NCBI GenBank assembly: GCA_036897625.1
Contig: JAYMTA010001207.1
Coordinates: 1-21,197 of the forward strand
Direction of reading: 5' to 3'
Origin: Pelargonium cotyledonis
Taxonomy: Eukaryota > Streptophyta > Magnoliopsida > Geraniales > Geraniaceae
Length of the DNA stretch: 21,197 bases
Shown here: piece by piece, positions 1 through 7,977 of the stretch
Layout of the letters: every line of letters begins with the position of its first letter
How positions within the stretch are numbered: position 1 is the first letter of the stretch
Made by a program: the position numbers and the translations under genes
The notes under the pieces: model-generated
What the model was told of the DNA's origin: nothing
Database searches by the model: none
The model's input: only the letters and a program-made list of their open reading frames with translations

Positions 1-1
1 C

Positions 2-331
2 ATGAGGGAAGCCATGCTATGGGCTGTCCGGCAAGGGTGGTCCAAGGTGGAGTTCGAGGGTGATTGTCAGGCGCTTATGTTTGATCTCAAGTCAGGATCT
101 TTCATGCCTAATTTTTATGGGTTAATGCTTTCGGATTGCATGTCTTTAGCATCCAAATTCAAGAATATAAAATTCTCTTTTGTTCGTAAATCAGCGAATA
201 GGATAGCTCATAGTATTGCTAGAGCGGCCTACTCCTTGTCTGGTCTTGTTTGTTGGGGTATGTGGGTTTTGCCCGATTGTATCGCAAGCATTTGATTAAT
301 AAAATATAAAAGCATTACCCATCAAAAAAAA
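2..331 (+). mobile_element. 3' end of a plant LINE (RNase H-like domain plus A-run)
   Basis: An open frame enters from the left edge and stops at 293-295. Its 97 visible residues match the C-terminal half of the RNase H-like (RVT_3) domain found at the end of many plant L1-type LINE ORF2 proteins. Seen features are an alanine/tryptophan-rich helix (REAMLWAVRQGW), a strand with an acidic residue (VEFEGDCQAL), and the FVRKSANRIAHSIARAA segment, which holds the usual N..AH signature. About 28 bases after the stop comes an A-run at 324-331, as expected of a LINE 3' end. The rest of the element lies outside the window. Alternatively it is a domesticated RNase H-like host gene, but the short 3' tail ending in an A-run favours a LINE. 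Confidence 0.75.
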
Positions 332-1341
332 GTTTCAAAGAAAAAAAAGTTTCAAGGGCAAACTGAATATATTTCTATATTAAAATGGTCAAATATGATG
401 TAAAAAATGTTGTAAGTCTAAAATAGTCCCTAGTAATAAGTAATGGTTAAAAACAATTGAACGTTTTGCACGGGCTAATAATCTATCATTATTATCGTGG
501 GTAAGAGTTTCTGCTCTATCTTCTCAAGCGTGTTGTTCAGGCATCAGAAAAATTTGAAGTGTTCACATATATTTTTTATTGAAGTTTCTAAAAGTCTCCA
601 TAACACAGCGTAGTGTCTTATGATTTTGAGAACGTCGGTTTATTATGATAGCGATTTGGTGAGTCGGGAAACCTTTGAGATGACCCGAGGACGAGATTTG
701 AGTTTTGACACATGTTCACTAAGTGCTATGATCTTCCCCGAACCCTTAGGCAAGCCTTGAGATGAGTGTGTCAAGGGCAATTCCTTGTCACGACGAACTC
801 TTTGTGTTTATCGGCCTTCATTCATGGTTTGGGATGTCTGCATGTTTTGTTTTTCTCCTTGATGTGCAGATGGTTTGTTTTGCTCATGCAATGTAAGGAG
901 ACCTCGATTACCACATCCGGTATCTGAAAACCCTTATTTCCTTACTTGGTGTTTGAAGGCTCTACTTTCCTTTCTTGGTATCCAAAGGAAGAGCTATCGT
1001 GATCACGCATTCGGAGACCGCGATCATGATACTTCCACAATTACCCTTCTTTATTCTAAGTGCATGTCCGCGGAGGTGCGTGTTAAGAGAAAGTCTGCAG
1101 AGTTGTGACATGGGTCGACCTCAGAATGTTAGATATTCACAATTTTACTCTATGCGAAAAACCATTTTAGTTAATTTTACAGTCAAAATTTAGTCTTTAG
1201 ATCCAAATGTAACATGGGTTGATCTCATTTTTATAACAATATTGGTATACTTTATAAAGTAAGTCGTAAAAATAAATAGGTTGACCAAGTGCATATAATA
1301 TAAATTTCGTTATTAAACTCAAACAAACTTTAAATAAGCTC
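332..1341. other. About 1 kb with no recognisable gene
   Basis: It begins with a partial repeat of the LINE tail: the A8-GTTTCAA block at 324-338 recurs at 341-355, a 17-bp period. The middle (about 470-1130) is less AT-rich than its surroundings but has stops in all frames apart from short chance ORFs, and I recognise no domain. By position, exons 3-6 of fibrillin pseudogene A should lie here, but I see no trace of them. The stretch is either deleted and replaced sequence or a decayed insertion. Confidence 0.5.
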
Positions 1342-1634
1342 TAATTTTCCATTCTATAGAGGCTCATTTATCTCATTGACCGCGTTGAGTTTTCGCACAA
1401 TTTGATAAAGAGAAAATATTTCACAATAATCAAAAAGTTATTTTCACCACAAAAAAGTCAACAACAACGAATGAACACACACAAAAAAAGTTTTTATAAC
1501 GAAAAAGAAAAAAAAAATCAACCTATAAACCTCTAAAGAAAAAGAAAAGAAAAACTTTATGAATGTTTGAAGTCAAATTTTGTGATCCCTAAAGAAAGCT
1601 AGGCTAATTAAGTGGGAAATTATCAAATTAATTA

Positions 1635-1748
1635 GGGGTAATTACAATTTTTTAACCCTATGTTAGACTCTTTTTTTTTCAGTTTCATACCCTATGATAT
1701 TTTTTTTTGTTATTTTTTCTACTTTATGATATGCAAAGTTTGTTCCGT
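1635..1748. repeat. Left terminal inverted repeat of the MULE
   Basis: It pairs with the reverse complement of 2277-2384. Shared blocks include GGGGTAATTACA, TTTTCAGTTT, ATACCCTATGATATTTTTTT and TTTTTTCTAC. By eye the two arms match at roughly four of five positions. T-run length differences account for several of the gaps. Confidence 0.88.
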
Positions 1749-1841
1749 CAGTTAAACTTGACGGAAATAGCACCAGCACATGACCATTAATTTTTTTTTA
1801 AAACCCCAAAATGCCCTTACCATTCTTCTTCTTCCTAAGTT

Positions 1842-2101
1842 CGCCGAAAACTTTAAGAACTCGCCAAAAAATTCATGAACTCGCCGGGAACTTCATAAAT
1901 TTTCCGAAAAATTCAAGAACTCGTCGGAAACTTCAAGAACTCACCGGAAACTTTAAGAACTCGCCGGAAAATTCACGAATCGCAGAAAACTTCAAGAACT
2001 CACCAGAAACTTTAAGAACTCGCCGGAAAATTCACGAACTCGCCGGAAACTTCATAAATTTTCCGGAAAATTCATAAACTTTTCTAGAAAATTCATAAAC
2101 C
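1842..2101. repeat. Tandem array of 13 imperfect 20-bp units inside the MULE
   Basis: The consensus is about CGCCGGAAAMTTYAWGAACT. Units start at 1842, 1862, 1882, 1902, 1922, 1942, 1962 (19 bp), 1981, 2001, 2021, 2041, 2061 and 2081. Units 2-4 and 10-12 resemble one another more than their neighbours (the AAATT-TTCCG variant recurs), suggesting an older multi-unit duplication. An open frame runs through much of the array because 60 bp (three units) is a whole number of codons. I treat that as a by-product of the repeat. Confidence 0.9.
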
Positions 2102-2276
2102 TTGTCAATCATCACTAACACTACTTGCCTAAATTAATTTCAAATTGATTAACCAAACATACCCTTAACCAAACAAACCCAAATCCATTTTTTACAGGGG
2201 ACACGGAGAGAGAGAGAGAGAGAAGATGAAGTGAGGGTAAAACTGTCATTTTGGCTTCAATGTAACGGAGTTAGTA

Positions 2277-2384
2277 ACGGATCAAGCTATGCATACCATA
2301 CGGTAGAAAAAACAACAAAAAAATATCATAGGGTATCAAACTGAAAAGAAGGTCTACCATAGGATAGAAAACTGTAATTACCCC
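2277..2384. repeat. Right terminal inverted repeat of the MULE
   Basis: This is the reverse-complement partner of 1635-1748. It ends exactly at CCCC before the second AATTAATTA copy at 2385-2393. Internal to the arm is a TAACGGAGTTAGTAACGGA stretch, similar to the CCGTCAGTTAAACTTGACGG stretch beside the left arm, so pairing may extend a little further inward. Confidence 0.88.
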
Positions 2385-2737
2385 AATTAATTATTATGGT
2401 CCAAGTGGAACTATATAGTGTCCTGGTCCACTAGCTATAGCTTCATAAAGCTCTTCCTCTAGACTCTTAGGCTCTTCACATCATTGCCTATGGTAGAAAA
2501 ACCAGAAGAGAAACTTTTGGTGTGAATATGGAAGAAGAAGAAGAAGAAGACCCAGAAACAGCCCTAAGCCATAAAAGCATCCTCCTATTTTCTGTGATGT
2601 TACACAATTTGTAACAACAGAACAAAACTGAGAGAGAATTAATATTTATCAGATCATACTGGTATGCAACAATATTATTCGTGCATGAATATCACAGTAT
2701 TTGAAACAACATTATACAATGCTAATACTAAACATCA

Positions 2738-4742
2738 TCAGAGAGGTACTCTATAGGATGGATCCACCATTTTCAGTATGAAAAGGTTTTCCCTGTTGCC
2801 CCTTGATACCCTGCAAAACAGAAACAAAAAAGAACCACTAGTTCTAATCACAAGTACATATGTTTATAAGAAATGATAAAGATCGTCCACGAAGATCAAA
2901 TATGTTTCGGTTTTTGGAATTATAGTTACTGAGATTACTTACCTTAGCTCCTCGTCCAAGTATGTAATTTCCAATTCGCCTTTGCCACTTCCAGGTGATT
3001 TAATCAGTATCTGTTGAGTATCAGTTAGAGAATGTTATTCGTCTTAGAAGATGATGTACAGAACCAAAACTACAAAAAATGTTGTGAAACAGCATGCAAG
3101 TAAGAACCTACCAAACAAGCAATTTTGAAGTAGTCAAATTTAACAGCTACTCTTTTTGCATTTAGAGGAACAAGATTTGCTGTTGCCTGCAGGAATGGTA
3201 ATAGGTTTTGTTCAAATTGGAGATGTCAATCTGCTGTGACCGACCTTTTAGTCATGACAGTCATCAAGAGTCGTTTGAATCATAGCGAGAATCGGGGAAC
3301 AAGCTATAGTGTAATGCAGAAACTGAATCAGAAGTGGCACCTGATTGAAGAATGGCCAAGTTTCTATATTCTGAGCTCTCAGAGTATCTGCATTTATTGC
3401 TTGATAGATCTTCCCATTTGGTCTTAGAAATTTCGGTCGCTGTCATTCATAACTGAAAAACTATTATAGTTTTCACAATAGCGAAGAAAGATAGACTTTC
3501 GTGTCATCATGTAAAATAACGATGTTATACAGATGGGAAGTGAGATGATATTAACTGAGGAAGTATAGATTTACAAGCTAAAAACAGGGATATACACCAT
3601 CAGACCTTTGTTTGCAAAAGAGATTGAGATATCGTATAAATGAGTTCCCATTTTCCATTCAAAAGATCAGACTTGAGAGGCTCCTTTGTCTCATTCACCG
3701 CCTCGAGCTTACGTGCAATCTGATCAAGAGAAATTACAAAAGAATTGCAAGCATCACACTTAGCTCTGTGGGTACTGAAATATGTGAAAATACAATAATT
3801 CATTATCTTAGAGTCGGGTGCTTTCAATCTGAAGTGAGGCCTAAGTCAGTTTATCTTCAGTCCATATACACATATTGCATTATGTTTCTGCTCCTCACTC
3901 AAGTCTTACATTTAGGATTTCAGAGTCCTATACTCGTCATTTTGGGGGCTTAAGCATATGTTTTCTATTGTTAAATGCATTTTCCGTATTTGTCAGTCAA
4001 AAACTTGAAAGAAAGTTTCTAGTTTCTACCGAAAAGAATAATTTTGTCCCAAATGTATTTAGGAATGCACTTTCGCTCTTAAACCCCAAGTGCTTTTGTA
4101 GAAACAAACTCAAGGTTATCTAACGATTTATGTTAAGATATCGTTAGTAATTCATGCATAATTAACTAACCAAAAAGATTTTGTCTCGCTTTAACTATCC
4201 ATTCTACAAAACAAATACAATCAATGTCCCAATTTGAACTTTTGATAGGCAAACAAGGTTTGAATTATTAACAACACTCCTATAATCCATTAAAATCATT
4301 AATGTTTGAAGTCAGATTTTGGGATCCCTAAAAAAGGTATGCTAAGTAGAAAACTACTGATACCAGAATCATCAAATTAATTACTATGGTCCAAGATAAA
4401 TAAGAAACTGAAACTGAAACTGAAACTGAAGAGAACCCACAGCCACAAAGAACAAGTTACCTGGTCCACGCGCTCTTGGTCCTGAGGGGTAGCTTCAGCG
4501 CCACGATCAAGAGGAGCTATAGCTTCGTAAAGCTCTTCCTTGAGGCTCTTCACATCCTTGCCTTTGGTAGAAAAACCAGGAAAGGAAGAAACTTTTGGTG
4601 TGAATTTGGAAGAAGGAGACCCAGAAACAGGCCTGAGTGAAAATGAAGTGGGTGTGGGTTTTGGGCACAAGAAACGAGATATGGAAAGATTTTGATGGGG
4701 TTGAAGAAGAGTTGTTGTATAAGAAACTGCAATCATGGCCAT
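2738..4742 (-). CDS. FBN3: Fibrillin / plastid-lipid-associated protein, copy B (FBN3/PAP4-5 type)
   Basis: Six exons: 4461-4742, 3606-3719, 3341-3439, 3112-3186, 2943-3010, 2738-2810 (711 bp, 236 residues plus TGA). All introns are GT-AG and the frame is continuous. Residues 1 to about 60 form a Ser/Pro/Thr-rich chloroplast transit peptide. The PAP/fibrillin domain follows, with [10 protein letters not shown]-like [69 protein letters not shown] and the C-terminal DPSYRVPL. Family knowledge: fibrillins bind lipids in plastoglobules and thylakoids. Exon 3 is one codon longer than in copy C, and the copy C motif IPVKAPG reads ILIKSPG here. A second in-frame ATG lies two codons in (4734-4736); the first is used here. 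Intron 1 (4403-4430) holds a short ACTGAA repeat. Copies B and C are roughly 70 percent identical over the mature domain by eye. Confidence 0.93.
4375..4383. other. Empty target site matching the MULE insertion in copy A
   Basis: Within intron 1 of copy B the sequence reads ATCA-AATTAATTA-CTATGGTCC. In copy A the same flanks appear as ATCA-AATTAATTA-[element]-AATTAATTA-TTATGGTCC. This single copy is the pre-insertion state. Confidence 0.9.
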
Positions 4743-5350
4743 TTCTGATTTTCGTGTCTTAGATTATATTTGAATTGCTCTGATTTATAGTGGACAGAAT
4801 TGGTTTTGGGTTCATGTGGCAGAAAAAAAATAATCATTTTTCAATTGGATTCATACTATTCATGATTGAACAATAAAAATGAGAAAAGTAAAGTCAAACA
4901 ATGTAACAATTGAATTAGCTTTTTTGATTTTGAGAATGAGATTCTTATTGTTATTAGTCATTTACATTCTATTGCTTTTTATGAGATCAGTTGGCATTTA
5001 AGCCTGAAAACTCTCTGGAAATCCAATTATCAGCATAAAGAGTAAGTGATTTCAAGTGTGTAACTGAAGATGATCCAAAATATAGTATACATAACAGGTC
5101 CAATGAGATTGTCTGTTTGTTTTATATAAGCGAGATTGTCTGTTTGTTTTATATAACATAAAATGAACTAGGAATTCCTGGCTTCAAACATCTTTAACAT
5201 ACAAGGGATTGTTTCTTTTGTAAGTATAGATAAGCGTAGAGCAAGTGTGTGTGACAAAATATATTCTGAGCAGAACTTTCACAAAATCTTTCCACTCCGG
5301 TTTTGTATAGAGGAAACAGTGGCCGGCCAGTCACAATGCTGTTTCACACA
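4743..5350 (-). promoter_or_regulatory. Spacer between copies C and B, presumed copy B promoter
   Basis: These 608 bp separate the stop of copy C from the start of copy B. They must hold the 3' UTR of copy C and the promoter and leader of copy B. No ORF of note is present. The one structured element is a perfect 25-bp direct repeat (5105-5129 and 5132-5156). Confidence 0.45.
5105..5156. repeat. Perfect 25-bp direct repeat with TATA-like ends
   Basis: The unit starts GAGATTGTCTG and ends TTTTATATAA; copies at 5105-5129 and 5132-5156 are separated by 2 bp (27-bp period). On the minus strand each unit contains TTATATAAAA, a TATA-like string. The repeat lies about 360-415 bp upstream of the copy B ATG, further than usual for a core promoter. 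Confidence 0.85.
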
Positions 5351-7512
5351 TCAGATGGGGACTCGATAGGATGGATCAATCATTTTTAATATGAACAAAT
5401 TTCCTTTGTCACCTCTGGATATTCTGTAAACAATTCAAGAAAAAAAAAATCACTTCTCATGGCCCACAATTCACAAGCCTTGAAACCAAGACATTATATG
5501 GGGGTTTGAGTTTATAGAGAAAAGGATTTTGAATTATGATTTAAGGGTTTTGGCATAATAACTCACCGCAGCTCTTCATCCAAATAAGTGATTTCCAACT
5601 CACCACGAGCCCTTCCAGGTGCTTTAACTGGTATCTACATATAAAAATGATATAACCATTGGTCATAGTTTCCAAATATAAGATGCTCACGCCTTTCTTT
5701 GTGACAAATAGTTTCCACCAAATATGGGGCAATATACTAATATGCCTTGCATTGAAGGTATAAAACTTCAATGCAGTTCACTTGAACGTGTATATTTGCG
5801 TGTAAATGCGAATGCATGAGTGGTGTCAATGTCTTGCAGAGAAGCAAGCATAGAGTAATGATAGAATCTGAGTGCAATTACATGTTTAAATCTATTTGAG
5901 TTTTGGAAAGTGATTATCAGTTCATAAATTAATGATAATGTTAGATATGGAAATTGGAAAGATTATCGATCAACACATACCAGACCTCCAATTTTGAAAA
6001 AATCGAACTTTACAGCCACCTTCCTATCATTCAGAGGCGTCAAATCTGCAGTCACCTGAAAAATATTTATGATAAACTTTTAGGCCACCAAAATGGTGTG
6101 GTAAACTAAACTCATGGTTGTCTTATTGGCTTTACTCATTTGCAACTCATCTGCTATGTTACATAAATACTACTAATTGACTGTACGGTAAAGCTTAGTT
6201 AAAATGTGCCTATTACCTGGTTGAAGAAAGGCCAAGATTCCATATTTTGGGCTCTGAGTGTGTCCACATTGATTGCTTGGTAATTTTTGGTGGATCTCAA
6301 GAACTTTGGTCTCTGTTAAAACATCACTTTCTAAAGTTATTTCAGTTCACACATCAAAGACAGAAATACACAACATTGTATAGCTCTAAAGACTAATGAA
6401 ATTTTAAGGTACCTGGGTCTGCAAAATTGATTGCGAAGTCGTGTACAAAAGCTCCCACTTTCCATCTAGTAGCTCAGATTTAAGTGGCGCCTTTACTGGA
6501 CTGACTGCTTCAAGTTTGCGGGCGAGCTATTGAACAAAAATTCAGATAATTTAGCAAAAACAATGCAACAGTCACATAGAGCAATAAAGGGTTGCATTTA
6601 TTTGAATGAAGCCAACAACATGCTCCACTAATGCAAAGACAATGTAAGTATGTAACACTATCACTTTCAACTATCACTAATCTTAAACTCTAAGTACCAT
6701 ATATTGATAGCCATAACATGCATTGAACATACCAAGATGAGCATACCCTTTAAAGAAAGTCATTTCCAACATCAATGTCTTACTTGATTTACTACACTAA
6801 AATGGTTAGAAAGCAAAAAAGACTAAAATTTCATACTCCAAACATCCAATTCTTGCACCCACCAAAATTAACAACAAATAACATACAAATCTCCTAAGGG
6901 TTTGGAATATGGATTGTTAAATTCCAATGAAGGGTCTCATTGCTAAGCTGATATGATCAGAGAAATTGGAGAATCAGAGAAAATATTACATGTAAGCAAG
7001 AAAACAAAATACATTGCTAAGCTGATATCAGCTTCTCATAAATTCTAAAAAAAATAACCAAAAACAATATGAAAAACACATGGTGGTGAGCTGAGACTGA
7101 GAGCCCCAAATATACCCAAAGTTCAAATTTTTACCAGTGTCTCATTTGAGATTACACATTACAAATCTAAGAAGAACAATCACAATTGAAAACCCACCTG
7201 ATCAATCCTTTGCTGGTCCTCTGGAGTAGCATCAGCGCCTCGATCGAGCGGAGCAATGGCGTCAAGAAGCTCTTGCTTGAGGGTCTTGGCTTCCTTACCT
7301 TTCTTCAAGAAAGCTGAAAAAAATGAGATTTTTGCCCTCCATTTCTCAGGGCCTGAGAAGGAGACGAGTGAGAGGTTGTTGCCGGCGGCTTGTGAGGTGG
7401 GTCTGGCCGGAAAGTGAAGGGTTCCGAGCGGAGAGTGAGAGTGGAGAAGTCTCGGAAATTGAGCGGTGGTGGTGAGAGGAAGAACAGAGGAGGAGGAGGA
7501 AGATAAGGCCAT
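5351..7512 (-). CDS. FBN3: Fibrillin / plastid-lipid-associated protein, copy C (FBN3/PAP4-5 type)
   Basis: Six exons: 7198-7512, 6413-6526, 6217-6312, 5981-6055, 5567-5634, 5351-5423 (741 bp, 246 residues plus TGA). All introns are GT-AG and intron phases equal those of copy B. The N-terminus ([16 protein letters not shown]...) is a Ser/Thr-rich chloroplast transit peptide of about 65-70 residues. The PAP/fibrillin domain runs to the end: [110 protein letters not shown]. These motifs match Arabidopsis PAP4/PAP5 (FBN3a/b) as I remember them. Family role: lipid binding at thylakoids and plastoglobules. It is the least altered copy and probably the ancestral-like member. It shares a short head-to-head promoter with the DUF639 gene. 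Confidence 0.95.
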
Positions 7513-7609
7513 GGAAACGACTGAGCCTAAAAGCTCTCTCCTTTATTATGATTGATGGGTTGGGCCTAAAACGAAAGTAGCGGTTAATGGGAAGATGCTA
7601 TGGTTGGTG

Positions 7610-7667
7610 CACGTGACACGCACGTGATTGATTCACATCTTATTGACACTTGCGCAGACAACACGTG
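7610..7667. promoter_or_regulatory. Cluster of three G-boxes (CACGTG)
   Basis: Perfect CACGTG palindromes lie at 7610, 7621 and 7662. The first two start 11 bp apart, about one helical turn, which would place bound dimers on the same DNA face. The cluster is about 100-150 bp from the copy C ATG and 310-370 bp from the DUF639 ATG. Confidence 0.8.
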
Positions 7668-7925
7668 CATAGAGGTTAAGGCCCAACTCATGTTGTCGGA
7701 ACGAACTACATGGGCATGATGGGCCTTTTCTTGTGATTATTATTACCAAACCAAACCCAATAGCCGAAAAATCATCAACTCACCACCACTACCTTCCACA
7801 TTCGTTGTCCCATTTCTGAGACTCAGTGAGAACACAAAGGCAAAGCTTCCCAATTCACGTTTCGATTCCTTAATCTATCTCAATCAACAAACGCAATAAT
7901 TGAATTGTATTGTACCCATTTGGTT

Positions 7926-7949
7926 ATGAACTCCAATTTTGAATCTTGA
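7926..7949 (+). promoter_or_regulatory. Short upstream ORF in the DUF639 leader
   Basis: ATG at 7926 opens a seven-codon frame (MNSNFES) ending in TGA at 7947-7949, 28 bp before the main ATG at 7978. It is in a different frame from the main ORF. It matters only if transcription starts upstream of 7926, which the short promoter makes likely. Confidence 0.5.
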
Positions 7950-7977
7950 GGAACACCCAGAAATCAACCAGAAGAAG

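Larger units (their letters stand above)
1635..2384. mobile_element. Non-autonomous Mutator-like element (MULE/MITE-like), 750 bp
   Basis: The element begins GGGGTAATTAC and ends GTAATTACCCC, and is flanked on both sides by the 9-bp direct repeat AATTAATTA (1626-1634 and 2385-2393). The terminal inverted repeats are long (about 110 bp) and imperfect. A 9-bp target duplication with long TIRs is the hallmark of Mutator-like elements. The interior encodes no transposase; it is mostly a 20-bp tandem repeat plus a short GA microsatellite (about 2209-2222). It sits in the former intron 1 of fibrillin pseudogene A. The matching place in copy B (4375-4383) has a single AATTAATTA and no insert, which confirms both ends. 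Insertion therefore followed the A/B duplication. Confidence 0.9.
1342..2580 (-). pseudogene. Fibrillin (FBN3/PAP4-5 type) pseudogene, copy A
   Basis: Two exon remnants align with copy B. The exon 1 remnant is at about 2422-2575: it shares the block running from the CCTGGTCCA donor region through AAACTTTTGGTGTGAAT. It lacks about 45 bp that in copy B encode the [14 protein letters not shown] segment, carries an expanded GAA run at 2531-2549, and loses homology before reaching a start codon. The exon 2 remnant is at about 1342-1405: it lacks about 15 bp, and its 3' splice site reads CAA where copy B has CAG. Intron 1 between them is partly alignable (about 1560-1634 and 2385-2421) and contains a 750-bp Mutator-like element. 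Exons 3-6 were not found. It is closer to copy B than to copy C in every shared block. It is a dead tandem duplicate. Confidence 0.85.
7513..7977. promoter_or_regulatory. Head-to-head promoter between copy C and the DUF639 gene
   Basis: Only 465 bp separate the two start codons, so the transcripts diverge from a shared region. It contains three perfect CACGTG G-boxes (7610-7615, 7621-7626, 7662-7667) and TGGGCC/GGCCCA site II-type motifs at 7561-7566, 7680-7685 and 7720-7725. In plants, G-boxes bind bZIP and bHLH (PIF/HY5-type) factors, and site II motifs bind TCP factors; both are common in light- and growth-regulated promoters. That the region drives both genes is inference from spacing. 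Confidence 0.7.

Noticed and set aside
875-1193. Two overlapping short ORFs in the left block
   Set aside because: They are short, with no motif and no splice-linked partner exon. Chance ORFs are expected in a 1-kb non-coding stretch.
1811-2077. 88-codon plus-strand ORF with a 20-residue internal period
   Set aside because: It lies in the MULE tandem array. The period follows from three 20-bp units making 60 bp, and there is no domain or promoter context.
4377-4460. Possible extension of copy B exon 1 past its donor (SFSFSFSF-encoding stretch)
   Set aside because: The GTAACT donor at 4460 follows the conserved VDQ exon end, the same place as in copy C, and the extension is an intronic ACTGAA repeat read in frame.
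6938-7028. 17-bp direct repeat CATTGCTAAGCTGATAT (6938-6954 and 7012-7028) in copy C intron 1
   Set aside because: No A-run or terminal structure lies between the copies, and the 57-bp gap is ordinary intron. I kept it as a minor local duplication only.
7939-7977. N-terminal extension of the DUF639 ORF upstream of 7978
   Set aside because: The frame is open there but starts at TTG, not ATG. The first in-frame ATG is 7978.
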